Assembly (NCBI GenBank): GCA_031365375.1
Contig: JANLXZ010000207.1
Span: forward strand, 1 to 6,359
Length of the DNA: 6,359 nucleotides
Direction: 5' to 3'
From: JAKFWF01 sp031365375
GTDB taxonomy: Bacteria; Pseudomonadota; Alphaproteobacteria; Rhizobiales; Hyphomicrobiaceae
Of the stretch, positions 1 to 6,095 are shown piece after piece. A program made the position numbers and the translations under genes. Numbering within the stretch: position 1 is the first letter of the stretch; each line of letters opens with the position of its first letter. The notes under the pieces were generated by a model. That model saw only the letters and a program-made list of their open reading frames with translations. It had not been told where the DNA came from and did not search any database.

Positions 1-64
1 GGACACCGGCTGGCCATTCGATTACCGTCGCGCCCGCCCGCCGTGACTTACGCGCCTTCGCCAT
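1..64 (-). CDS. Partial CDS after rsmI, possibly YraN/UPF0102 (N-terminus only)
   Basis: The ATG at 64-62 overlaps the rsmI TAA by one base (TAATG), which suggests translational coupling. The frame stays open to the left edge, giving 21 residues that begin MAKARKSRRAG and are rich in Arg and Lys. An AAGG lies about nine bases upstream, inside the end of rsmI. In many proteobacteria the gene after rsmI is yraN, a small nuclease-fold protein of the UPF0102 family, and a basic N-terminus would suit that. The visible residues do not include the diagnostic G-x-x-A-E or the catalytic region, so the assignment rests on gene order alone. Confidence 0.45.
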   Translation of the reverse strand, partial: MAKARKSRRAGATVIEWPAGV

Positions 65-990
65 TAAACATCGCCTTGGTCCGAGGGATTTGCGCGTTTC
101 AATACCATCGCAAGATCGTACACGCGGGTCTTCGCCACGCCAAGTCTCTCGGCAACCAAACGCACCGCGTCACGGGTCGTCGCTGTTTCGAGCGCGATGG
201 AAAGCGCCTGCCAGATTGCGTCGTCAGAAATTTCCGTGGCGCTCGGTGGCGCGACTATAATTGCGATCTCCCCGCGCAGTGCAGTTCCCGCCAGCGCTTT
301 CGCCACGTCGACAAGTGAGCCGCGCCGCACGTCTTCATGCAGCTTGGTCAACTCACGCGTAATCGCACATTGCCTGTCCCCGAGCACCGCTGCCATGTCG
401 GCCAGCGCTTCAGCGACCCGGGTAGGCGCTTCGTAGAAAACCAATGATGCCGGCACCGAAGCGAGGTCTTTCAGTCGAGCTCGCCGCTGTCCGCTCTTTG
501 ATGGCAGGAAGCCTGCGAACATAAAGCAGTCGGTCGGTAAGCCAGCAATGGTGAGGGCTGCGATCGCTGCGCATGCACCCGGCAACGCGTAAACAGCATG
601 GCCCGCCGCGATCACATCGCGCACCAGTTTGTAGCCGGGATCGGAAATCAAAGGGGTGCCGGCATCGCTGATTAGAGCAACTCTCTCGCCGGCATTGAGG
701 CGCTCTATGATACGGGGCCGCTCCCGCTCGGCGTTGTGTTCATGGTAGGCAGCGAGTTTAGCGTCGAGCCCGAAGTGCGTAATCAGCGAGCGACTGTGCC
801 TCGTGTCCTCACAGTAGACCACATCGGCCGCCGCCAATACGCAAAGGGCCCTGATTGTTATGTCGCCCAGATTGCCGATCGGAGTAGCGACAATGTGCAG
901 GCCAGTCTCCAACGGACGAGCCGAAATCCGCGTAAATTCCGCTTTGACGTGCTCGATGAGCCGCGGTGCTGTATCCGAAAATTGGTGCAT
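64..990 (-). CDS. rsmI: 16S rRNA (cytidine(1402)-2'-O)-methyltransferase RsmI
   Basis: RsmI uses S-adenosylmethionine to methylate the 2'-hydroxyl of C1402 in 16S rRNA, in the decoding centre of the 30S subunit. The 308-residue product carries the family's tetrapyrrole-methylase-like fold. Visible motifs are VATPIGNLGD at 34-43, CEDTR at 60-64, the AYHEHN segment at 81-86, SDAGTPLISDPG at 108-119, and the later segment PTDCFMFAGFLPSKS. The C-terminal helical end (DAVRLVAERLGVAKTRVYDLA) is typical of alphaproteobacterial members. Length is normal and the frame is intact. I chose ATG 990 because GGA lies seven bases upstream; an in-frame TTG at 1002 would add only four residues. The stop overlaps the next gene by one base. 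Function is confident from the motifs; only the exact start is open. Confidence 0.96.
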   Translation of the reverse strand: MHQFSDTAPRLIEHVKAEFTRISARPLETGLHIVATPIGNLGDITIRALCVLAAADVVYCEDTRHSRSLITHFGLDAKLAAYHEHNAERERPRIIERLNAGERVALISDAGTPLISDPGYKLVRDVIAAGHAVYALPGACAAIAALTIAGLPTDCFMFAGFLPSKSGQRRARLKDLASVPASLVFYEAPTRVAEALADMAAVLGDRQCAITRELTKLHEDVRRGSLVDVAKALAGTALRGEIAIIVAPPSATEISDDAIWQALSIALETATTRDAVRLVAERLGVAKTRVYDLAMVLKRANPSDQGDV

Positions 991-1283
991 CGCGTTGTCC
1001 AAAAAATCTCGACGGCAATTTGGCTGCCAGCTGGCGTGAAACGGACCAGTACGTCAGATCCTGCGCTTTGTCGCGTATGTGATTGTTCCGATGATTTCGC
1101 CAAGCGTTTCGCGGCGTAAATAAATCCCAAACGACGAGCCGACGCCATGCTCAAGCCGGCAAGGGAATTCGATGAGCGAGAAATGTTCGCGGACGAGCTG
1201 GCTAAACAACCTCAGTGCTAGTCGTCCATTATGCACCGGCCTGACTGATCACTAGGCCGCGACTTCACTTGCAACCAACAGGT
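991..1283. other. Intergenic stretch without a convincing gene
   Basis: About 290 bases separate rsmI from the 84-residue gene. Both flanking genes are on the minus strand, so this holds the rsmI promoter and the 3' end of the 1565-2098/1284-1538 operon. Open frames here lack good ribosome sites and family features: a 60-codon minus frame at 1054-1236 and a 24-codon plus frame at 1147-1221. No EcfG-type motif with correct spacing was found. The only structure seen is the inverted repeat at 1237-1259. Confidence 0.5.
1237..1259. repeat. Inverted repeat, possible weak terminator
   Basis: CGGCCT (1237-1242) and AGGCCG (1254-1259) are perfect complements around an 11-base loop that contains the palindrome TGATCA. 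It lies about 25 bases past the minus-strand stop at 1284, where a terminator for that operon would be expected. There is no T-run on either side, so a standard intrinsic terminator is not supported. It may be a 3'-stabilising hairpin or chance. Confidence 0.3.
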
Positions 1284-1538
1284 CTAACCGACCAACTTCG
1301 GATCTTCACGATCATGAGCGTGATCAACTGCTTTTAAGAATGAGTGATCTAATCGCCCACTATCTAAAATCACCTTTTGCGAATGGACCGTGAGCACTGA
1401 ATTCTTGGCAATCGTAAAATCGCCAGCATTCTCCACATAAATAACAACCGTATGTTTCGTAAAGTCTCGGACGACGCCGACAGCGTCGCCACCGTCCGAG
1501 ATAAACGCTTTATAGCCGATTTGCATCTCTTCGTGCAT
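1284..1538 (-). CDS. Small beta-rich protein, PRC-barrel/DUF2171-like
   Basis: This 84-residue soluble protein has no signal peptide or membrane span. It starts with IGYKAFISDGGDAVGVV, followed by alternating hydrophobic strands (TVVIYVENAGDFTIAK, VHSQKVILDSGRLD) and a charged C-terminus (DHAHDREDP). That is the pattern of PRC-barrel-like/DUF2171 small proteins: a short beta barrel with a 'set to' loop, often found among stress genes. No enzymatic role is visible. ATG 1538 is chosen because GGTGG lies five bases upstream; a TTG at 1550 would add four residues. It begins 26 bases after the stop of the 177-residue gene and has no promoter motif of its own, so it is probably cotranscribed from the EcfG-type promoter at 2139-2163. 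The family call is from remembered pattern, not a search. Confidence 0.75.
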   Translation of the reverse strand: MHEEMQIGYKAFISDGGDAVGVVRDFTKHTVVIYVENAGDFTIAKNSVLTVHSQKVILDSGRLDHSFLKAVDHAHDREDPKLVG

Positions 1539-1564
1539 TATGGCCACCAATTAGCGACGGTGTA

Positions 1565-2098
1565 TTATCCGATCGTCGACTTTTTCAGGCTTTGCACATA
1601 GGGGGCTAATTTCTCCCATGCAGGCATCAAGCTGGCTTTGGGATCAATATTAGCAACTGAATCCATAACCCGCTCAAATGAGGACATGAGCGACCCCCTG
1701 CTCGTATCTGGCATAGAACTCTTCAATCGATCGAGCGTATGGCTCAACTCAGCCCTTGCCGAATCTAACCCCCAATCTCGACCCCAATCTCGGTTTAGCA
1801 AACCTCGCGATCGTGAGGGCTTAGGCACCAAAATTATGGCCAACGTGGCGCCGAGAATTGTGGCAATTGCCAACGCAGCGAGGGGCTGCGCCCGAATGAA
1901 CCCTCGAGCACCCTCCAAACCCTCTGCCGTTTCACGAACTGCGAAATCCTTCGTCTGGATGGCTTTATCTTCGACGATGCGAGCAAATTCCGTGGCGACT
2001 GCCGCCAATTCCGCTTTCAATTCATCTATCTGACTCGTCTTAGCAGTGTCGCCAGGCGTCTCGGGGACTTTAGCATACAGTTCTACGGGACTTGCCAT
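1565..2098 (-). CDS. Single-span membrane protein with DUF883-like layout
   Basis: The 177-residue product has a charged helical N-terminal region (about 22-66, heptad-like IDELKAELAAVATEFARIVED), then RAQPLAALAIATILGATLA leading into one membrane span at about 72-91, then a basic KPSRSR stop-transfer segment. A C-terminal soluble part with two amphipathic stretches follows. The helix, 'R-x-x-P-L' entry and Gly/Ala-rich span resemble ElaB/YqjD/DUF883 proteins, but those normally end at the span; here about 85 residues follow it. Topology is probably inner-membrane with the N-terminus cytoplasmic. A near-exact RDWG-RDWG duplication sits at 103-110. ATG 2098 has a strong AAGGAG six bases upstream; the longer frame reaching 2254 would run through the promoter region. 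First gene of a likely two-gene operon. Molecular function unknown. Confidence 0.82.
   Translation of the reverse strand: MASPVELYAKVPETPGDTAKTSQIDELKAELAAVATEFARIVEDKAIQTKDFAVRETAEGLEGARGFIRAQPLAALAIATILGATLAIILVPKPSRSRGLLNRDWGRDWGLDSARAELSHTLDRLKSSMPDTSRGSLMSSFERVMDSVANIDPKASLMPAWEKLAPYVQSLKKSTIG
1770..1792 (-). repeat. 12-bp period tandem duplication inside the 177-residue membrane protein gene
   Basis: The 11-base string CCCCAATCTCG occurs at 1770-1780 and again at 1782-1792 on the plus strand, a period of 12 bases. On the coding strand it gives two consecutive RDWG units, so the duplication keeps frame. It lies just after the membrane span and its basic stop-transfer segment. Confidence 0.7.
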
Positions 2099-2138
2099 TG
2101 AAAGCTCCTTCGCGACCATCAGTCGAATGTGAGTGGCA

Positions 2139-2163
2139 AACGCCAAAACGCGAGATCGGTTCC
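2139..2163 (-). promoter_or_regulatory. EcfG-type general stress promoter (minus strand), exact consensus
   Basis: Read on the minus strand, GGAAC (2163-2159) is followed by exactly 16 bases and then CGTT (2142-2139). This is the GGAAC-N16-CGTT consensus known for EcfG, the ECF sigma factor of the alphaproteobacterial PhyR-NepR-EcfG general stress response. Transcription would start near 2132, giving a leader of about 30-35 bases before the AAGGAG and ATG of the gene starting at 2098. Sequence match and position are observed; use by EcfG is inferred. Confidence 0.8.
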
Positions 2164-2180
2164 AATTAAACCATTCCCAC

Positions 2181-2205
2181 GGAACTATTTTTGCCGCTGT
2201 CAGTT
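2181..2205 (+). promoter_or_regulatory. EcfG-type general stress promoter (plus strand), near-consensus
   Basis: GGAAC at 2181-2185 is followed by 16 bases and AGTT at 2202-2205, one base off the CGTT -10 element of EcfG promoters. It lies about 40 bases upstream of the ATG at 2244, leaving a leader of roughly 30 bases. Its -35 box is 17 bases from the -35 box of the minus-strand promoter, so the two are divergent, back to back and do not overlap. Confidence 0.68.
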
Positions 2206-2243
2206 GACGGGACACTGATACCCTAGACGCAATGGAGAATCCA

Positions 2244-2552
2244 ATGGTTGCCACCCCAGGAAACTATGAGCCTAAGTCTGCGAACGAGCCCAGGAGCTCA
2301 TCCTTGGGTAGCTCCACTACTTCAGATCGTGTCGGCGACGATGTAGGAAAATTGAAGAACGATATTGCGAACCTTGCGGACTCGGTTCGGAAACTGGCTA
2401 GCGAAAAAGTTGGAACAACCGCGGAAGACGTTCAGGTGAAAGCGCAAGAAAAACTTGGCGAACTCGAATCGATGATTAGACGTAATCCGAGCCAGTCAGC
2501 TCTCGTAGCGGCGGGCATTGGCTTTGTAATGGGCCTTATTCTCACGCGTTGA
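2244..2552 (+). CDS. DUF883/ElaB-YqjD-like tail-anchored membrane protein (first copy)
   Basis: The 102-residue protein has a Ser-rich polar N-terminus (1-30), a charged helical middle (33-78, including DDVGKLKNDIANLADSVRKLA), and a C-terminal membrane anchor introduced by RRNPSQSALVAAGIGFVMG (79-97) that ends LILTR. The 'R-x-N-P-x-x-S' entry and Gly-rich span are the hallmark of the ElaB/YqjD/DUF883 family. In E. coli these are stationary-phase inner-membrane proteins that bind ribosomes through the cytoplasmic N-terminal part. ATG 2244 is preferred because GGAG (2234-2237) lies six bases upstream; ATG 2232 would place that GGAG inside the gene. First of three plus-strand genes behind the promoter at 2181-2205. 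The ribosome-binding role is by family analogy only. Confidence 0.88.
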   Translation: MVATPGNYEPKSANEPRSSSLGSSTTSDRVGDDVGKLKNDIANLADSVRKLASEKVGTTAEDVQVKAQEKLGELESMIRRNPSQSALVAAGIGFVMGLILTR

Positions 2553-2591
2553 AAGTAGCTGACCGGTAACCTGGATTCATAGGAGAAAATA

Positions 2592-2843
2592 ATGGCGACG
2601 AATGATCGTTTTGGCTCGGCAGGTTCGGGTCAGAAAACTACCACAGCAGAATCCTTGAGCAGCACAGCCTCGTCCGCACTTTCGAGCGCCGGCGATCAGA
2701 TCTCCGATGTCGCTGGTCAAGCTCAAGTGGTGGCTCAAGAACAGCTTGATAAGCTTTCCGCATCCATTCGCAAAAATCCAATCCAGTCGGCAGGGATAGC
2801 CGCTGGGATCGGATTTATGCTCGCCTTGCTCGCTCGGAAGTAA
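2592..2843 (+). CDS. DUF883/ElaB-YqjD-like tail-anchored membrane protein (second copy)
   Basis: This 83-residue paralogue of the preceding gene has a Ser/Thr/Ala-rich start, a helical middle (36-58, containing VAQEQLDKLSASI), and the same membrane entry and anchor: RKNPIQSAGIAAGIGFMLA (60-78), ending LLARK. Against the first copy, the anchor keeps R-x-NP-x-QS and AAGIGF while the N-terminal half has diverged and shortened, as expected of an old tandem duplication. AGGAG at 2581-2585 sits six bases before the ATG. The 39-base gap from the first copy holds no promoter or terminator that I can see, so it is likely part of the same transcript. Probably an inner-membrane, C-tail-anchored stress protein. 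Confidence 0.88.
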   Translation: MATNDRFGSAGSGQKTTTAESLSSTASSALSSAGDQISDVAGQAQVVAQEQLDKLSASIRKNPIQSAGIAAGIGFMLALLARK

Positions 2844-2864
2844 CCTGAATGCTGAGGAGCGGAC

Positions 2865-3272
2865 ATGATTGGCGATCTATTTCGTTACGCTGCCAATCGC
2901 GCGACGCACGGTGTTGTAGAGAACGTCACGCGTAAGGCGTCGTGGGGTGGTCTAGCTGTCATCATGCTGTTGATCGGCGTAATCTTCGGTGTGTTGATGG
3001 CGTTCTGGCTGTTAGAGGCGAGCTACGGCGCTCCAGCAGCCGGTGGCATTATAGCCGCTGTATGTATAATCATCGGCGTCGGCTGCCTTATGATGCCGAA
3101 ATTTCTCGAATGGAGTGAGCGCCAGCCGCCATCGACCGAATCGACTTCCGCAGAAGTTGTTTCTGCTGTGAAGGAGGAGATGTCAGACGTGGTAGACTAT
3201 TTCGGCCCAGTGAAAGTTTTAGGTACGGCTTTTATGCTTGGTTTTAGTGTGGCCAAGAGAATTAAGTCGTAG
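2865..3272 (+). CDS. YqjE/holin-superfamily-III-like integral membrane protein
   Basis: The 135-residue protein has an N-terminal amphipathic segment (about 3-24), a membrane span at about 28-51, a short Ala/Gly loop, and a second span at about 57-77. A polar Ser/Glu-rich stretch (84-110) and a third, weaker hydrophobic segment (116-130, VKVLGTAFMLGFSVA) follow before a basic end. The paired spans and size fit the YqjE/Phage_holin_3_6 group, known as neighbours of ElaB/YqjD proteins; this does not mean it is a phage gene. GAGGAG lies five bases before the ATG, and the gene starts 21 bases after the preceding stop. It is the last gene of the plus-strand operon and is followed by a strong terminator. 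Role unknown; perhaps a partner or stabiliser of the two tail-anchored proteins in the membrane. Confidence 0.78.
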   Translation: MIGDLFRYAANRATHGVVENVTRKASWGGLAVIMLLIGVIFGVLMAFWLLEASYGAPAAGGIIAAVCIIIGVGCLMMPKFLEWSERQPPSTESTSAEVVSAVKEEMSDVVDYFGPVKVLGTAFMLGFSVAKRIKS

Positions 3273-3319
3273 CTACCGAAAAATTTTATCCGTTTGCTCG
3301 TGTACCAAGTAAAGGCAGA

Positions 3320-3351
3320 AAAAATAGGGGTTCTCACGAGCCCCTATTTTT
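3320..3351. terminator. Bidirectional intrinsic terminator between convergent operons
   Basis: AAAAATAGGGG (3320-3330) and CCCCTATTTTT (3341-3351) form a perfect 11-bp stem with a 10-base loop. The arms supply a T-run on either strand, so the hairpin can end both the plus-strand membrane-protein operon (stop at 3272) and the minus-strand GTPase operon. The minus-strand TAG at 3344-3346 lies inside the stem. Confidence 0.93.
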
Positions 3352-4900
3352 CCTTGTTATCCGGAAGCGGTGAGGCCGGCCTTTCTCTCCCACTACGAGC
3401 GGCCGTCACAACGCCTTTTGTTTGCGACCATAATTTCCCCCAAGACCATGTCCGAGATGCTCCCCTTACTCGGCGCAGCAAATGAGCCCTGGTCGCGTCG
3501 GGAAGCAAAAGGGTCAATTTTTTCCACAGACCCTCTACATTGAATTCGATTTTTTGAGAATCCAAGCAGACCGGGATTAACGCCTCCGCTGGAAGTCCGA
3601 TTTCGCTCGCTACCAAATCGGTGACTTCCCGTATTGAGCGTACTTTTTCGATCGACATGTCCGTGAGGTCGTACGGCGGCGACCAATCGCGGGTAGGCTT
3701 GAGTTGATCGATGTGAGTGATCACCCCCAGCATCGGAGGTTGGCGGCGATCAGGTTTTTCCGCGAAGTGGGCACGGATCGCATCGAGCGCGACACGATCC
3801 AGGTGACGATCCGCCCGATTTGCGTTCATGACCCACAAAATTAAGTCTGCCGATCCTGCTTCTTCGACAATACGATCGATCACTTTTTGATCTGAGGCGC
3901 CCGGACTATCGATAAGCAGAAGGTTCGGCGGCGGATCTCGAGTGAGAACGTAAGCGGCAAATCCCTGAGTAACCGGGAGGACATCGACGGCCGCGTTCAG
4001 TTTTTGCATTAGCGCGTTTATCAAGCTTGATTTGCCGGCGCTCACCTGACCGGCAATCAAAATACGGATCGGCTCTGAGATCATCGGCGCTTTGAGGTCG
4101 CGCTCTGTTTCGCGGGAGACGTGCTTATCCAGATCTTCCGTCGAAACCCGCAAGCGTCCGCCGTATAAATCGATCGCGGCACGCCCAACTTCGCGCACAT
4201 AACCTTTTGTCAGACGGGAAGCTAATTCGTCACGCAAGCCTGAATAGAGGCGCTTGGTCAATCGCTCACGCGCCTCGCTGGTGGCTGCCGTGATCGGGTT
4301 TAAAACCCTGATTACCCGCCATAGATCATAAACTTGTTCAGCAACGTCTATTGCAGAGCGAAACCGATAGAACTTCATAACTTGTCCAACCGTCAACCTC
4401 TCGCCGAGTGGAATGTTGTCAACGACGAATGGTCGGAGCTCCCGACTGATGCGCTCAATCAATGCTAGCGCCTCGGGCACTGTGAAACGCCACAACGGTT
4501 CATCATCTTGCGGATGCATACTCCGAGCGACTGCCTCGATCGTTTGCAGACCCAGATCCAAGAACGCATCTCGGCTGACCAGCTTACCCGGATCGGCCGA
4601 GTTTGCTATGCGCTCCACGGCCTCCCAGGCACGCCCCTCTAACGGAGTGTCTCCACCAGCCGCACCGACATGAACCGATGGGTCCAATGCTGCAGCTGGC
4701 TCCACATCCCTCACGAACCAGCGTTCGGCGAGATAGCTGACGATCGCCAGGGCCAGCGCGGCGATCACCCAATACAGCAAATAACCACGCTCCCAGAGCC
4801 AAAGGGAACCTAACGGGATCAAAGAAAAAGCGGGTAGAAGGAGAGCTAAAAAAATCATTGCTGAGCGAAGATAAACGACAGCCTTGCGCTCACGCTTCAT
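3344..4900 (-). CDS. Membrane-anchored GTPase (HSR1/dynamin-like P-loop family)
   Basis: The 518-residue protein has two N-terminal membrane spans (about 13-30 and 41-57) after a basic start, then a long helical region (85-270), then a GTPase domain. G1 is GQVSAGKS at 284-291, a G2 threonine is likely T311, G3 is DSPG at 331-334, and G4 is THID at 395-398 in place of NKxD. A C-terminal Arg/Lys-rich tail follows. This layout matches HSR1-related/YfjP-like GTP-binding proteins (COG3596-like), which are uncharacterised. The GTPase domain should face the cytoplasm. Its start overlaps the upstream GTPase gene stop by ATGA, so expression is probably coupled; the ribosome site is weak (CGGAA). The stop is inside the shared terminator. 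GTP binding is confident; the cellular task is not known. Confidence 0.85.
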   Translation of the reverse strand: MKRERKAVVYLRSAMIFLALLLPAFSLIPLGSLWLWERGYLLYWVIAALALAIVSYLAERWFVRDVEPAAALDPSVHVGAAGGDTPLEGRAWEAVERIANSADPGKLVSRDAFLDLGLQTIEAVARSMHPQDDEPLWRFTVPEALALIERISRELRPFVVDNIPLGERLTVGQVMKFYRFRSAIDVAEQVYDLWRVIRVLNPITAATSEARERLTKRLYSGLRDELASRLTKGYVREVGRAAIDLYGGRLRVSTEDLDKHVSRETERDLKAPMISEPIRILIAGQVSAGKSSLINALMQKLNAAVDVLPVTQGFAAYVLTRDPPPNLLLIDSPGASDQKVIDRIVEEAGSADLILWVMNANRADRHLDRVALDAIRAHFAEKPDRRQPPMLGVITHIDQLKPTRDWSPPYDLTDMSIEKVRSIREVTDLVASEIGLPAEALIPVCLDSQKIEFNVEGLWKKLTLLLPDATRAHLLRRVRGASRTWSWGKLWSQTKGVVTAARSGRERPASPLPDNKEK

Positions 4901-6093
4901 GTTTTTTTATTCCGTTCCGTATTGTTCACCGCGCGCTCATGGGCAAGTTGAAACGCTTGTTTGAGCGCATTGCGGTAAATGATCTGAATGCCTGTCGGAT
5001 CGCTTCGGCCCAGGCGATTATCGCCCATAAAATGACACGCCGCTTTCCCAATCGCAAACGTCGTCGCGAAACTGGTGGCTGATGCGGCGGCGGCGCCAGC
5101 GGTTTGACCGTAAATCGGTACGAGCTTGGCCAATTCACGGATGCCAAAAGTCGCCAAGGCGCGCGCGATTACTCCGGTCCCCAGGCATGTGGCGAAGGCA
5201 GCTGCACTGCTCCGGTTCCATGGAACGCCATAAATACCAGCGAGATCGTGAAGCATCTTTGCCTGCACACCTGGTACTGCGATAGCACCCGCAAACGGCA
5301 CGACGCCACTTGCTGCTGCCGTCAATGAATAGCGTACGATTCGTGGGTGTGCAGTCGCCGACATCGCATCGTTGGCCGCTGCAATAGTTTCTCGAAGAGA
5401 TGCCGCAATGCTGAGAGGAGCTACGGTTTCTAATGCGGACACGAGAGCGCTCAAGCCGTAATCGATTGGCCAGAAGCCATCCTCTTTGAGTGTGAAATCA
5501 ACCGGCACGAAAACGGGCGGTGTATTTCCTGGAAGACCTGCGAACAACTTCCGTTGGAATGAAAGACTGCGTTGCAATTGCTCGGGGACGCCAGTTCCAC
5601 TGAACGCAGCATCGAGACCCTCAAATGGGTATGGCATCGGATGTGACGCATTAGCCGCGTATCCCTGATGCAGGGTCGTCTGAGCCACTAGGATCGGCCA
5701 ATCAGGTTTTCGCTCCCTGATCAAGCGCGCGACCGCAATAATCGCATCCTGCTGCAAGTCCATTGCCTTCATTACAATGAGCAGAAGATGCGATCTTTGT
5801 TCGCAAAATGTCATGTCCGCAGCGGGATCATAATCAACTTCGCCCAACCCGCGCGTATCAAGGAATCGGATCAACGGGACGTTCGCTGGGAAATCAAAAA
5901 TCTCGGCCGTCTTAGTGGTAGCCTTGAAGCCTTTTCCAATCTCTAGATTCGAGCATCCGGTCAACGTCCGGATGATCGACGTCTTGCCAGACTGGACCTT
6001 CCCAAGTAGCCAAACAACCGGCGCCTTCCCATTCAACAGATCGAAGTGATCGGCATCGCCAATTTTATCATCGCTCGTCGAATTGTCCGCCAA
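4897..6093 (-). CDS. GTPase with C-terminal DUF697-like membrane domain
   Basis: The 398-residue protein starts with a P-loop GTPase domain: G1 GKVQSGKTS at 31-39, G2 threonines at 59-61, G3 DTRG at 79-82. At the place of G4 it has QTTLHQGY (138-145), lacking the Asn/Lys and Asp that normally read guanine. From about 250 to 355 comes an Ala/Gly-rich hydrophobic domain (SLTAAASGVVPFAGAIAVPG, then a segment ending in the GKAACHFMG region) like the DUF697/YcjF membrane domain. Start is TTG 6093: AGGGGG lies seven bases upstream within the end of the preceding gene, and the next in-frame Met is beyond residue 90, past the P-loop. It is two bases from the previous stop and overlaps the next GTPase by ATGA, so the two GTPases are probably made together and may pair at the membrane. 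Nucleotide specificity and role are open. Confidence 0.85.
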   Translation of the reverse strand: MADNSTSDDKIGDADHFDLLNGKAPVVWLLGKVQSGKTSIIRTLTGCSNLEIGKGFKATTKTAEIFDFPANVPLIRFLDTRGLGEVDYDPAADMTFCEQRSHLLLIVMKAMDLQQDAIIAVARLIRERKPDWPILVAQTTLHQGYAANASHPMPYPFEGLDAAFSGTGVPEQLQRSLSFQRKLFAGLPGNTPPVFVPVDFTLKEDGFWPIDYGLSALVSALETVAPLSIAASLRETIAAANDAMSATAHPRIVRYSLTAAASGVVPFAGAIAVPGVQAKMLHDLAGIYGVPWNRSSAAAFATCLGTGVIARALATFGIRELAKLVPIYGQTAGAAAASATSFATTFAIGKAACHFMGDNRLGRSDPTGIQIIYRNALKQAFQLAHERAVNNTERNKKT

Positions 6094-6095
6094 AT

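Noticed and set aside
991..1002. TTG start for rsmI at 1002
   Set aside because: ATG 990 is only four codons in and has a usable GGA upstream. The added residues are not needed for any family motif, though the choice is not certain.
736..1119. Plus-strand frame of 127 codons over the start of rsmI
   Set aside because: It lies mostly antisense to the well-supported rsmI N-terminal region and has no domain features; a shadow of that gene.
1147..1221. Plus-strand 24-codon frame starting MLKPAREFDERE
   Set aside because: Charged composition is suggestive, but the upstream sequence lacks a clear Shine-Dalgarno and no promoter is seen.
1054..1236. Minus-strand frame of 60 codons between rsmI and the 84-residue gene
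   Set aside because: No good ribosome site, no recognisable family, and it has no support from spacing or operon structure. A gene remnant cannot be excluded.
2099..2254. Longer start for the 177-residue membrane protein gene, reaching 2254 (229 residues)
   Set aside because: The extra segment runs through both EcfG-type promoters and into the divergent gene. ATG 2098 has a strong AAGGAG at the right distance.
2865..3272. A phage holin gene indicating prophage
   Set aside because: The holin-like label reflects a shared membrane layout. The gene sits in a stress-type operon with DUF883 genes and there are no other phage genes in the window.
5215..5226. GGAAC/GTTCC pairs inside the GTPase genes (also near 4805 and 4914) as further EcfG promoters
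   Set aside because: None has CGTT or a close variant at a 16-17 base spacing in the right orientation.
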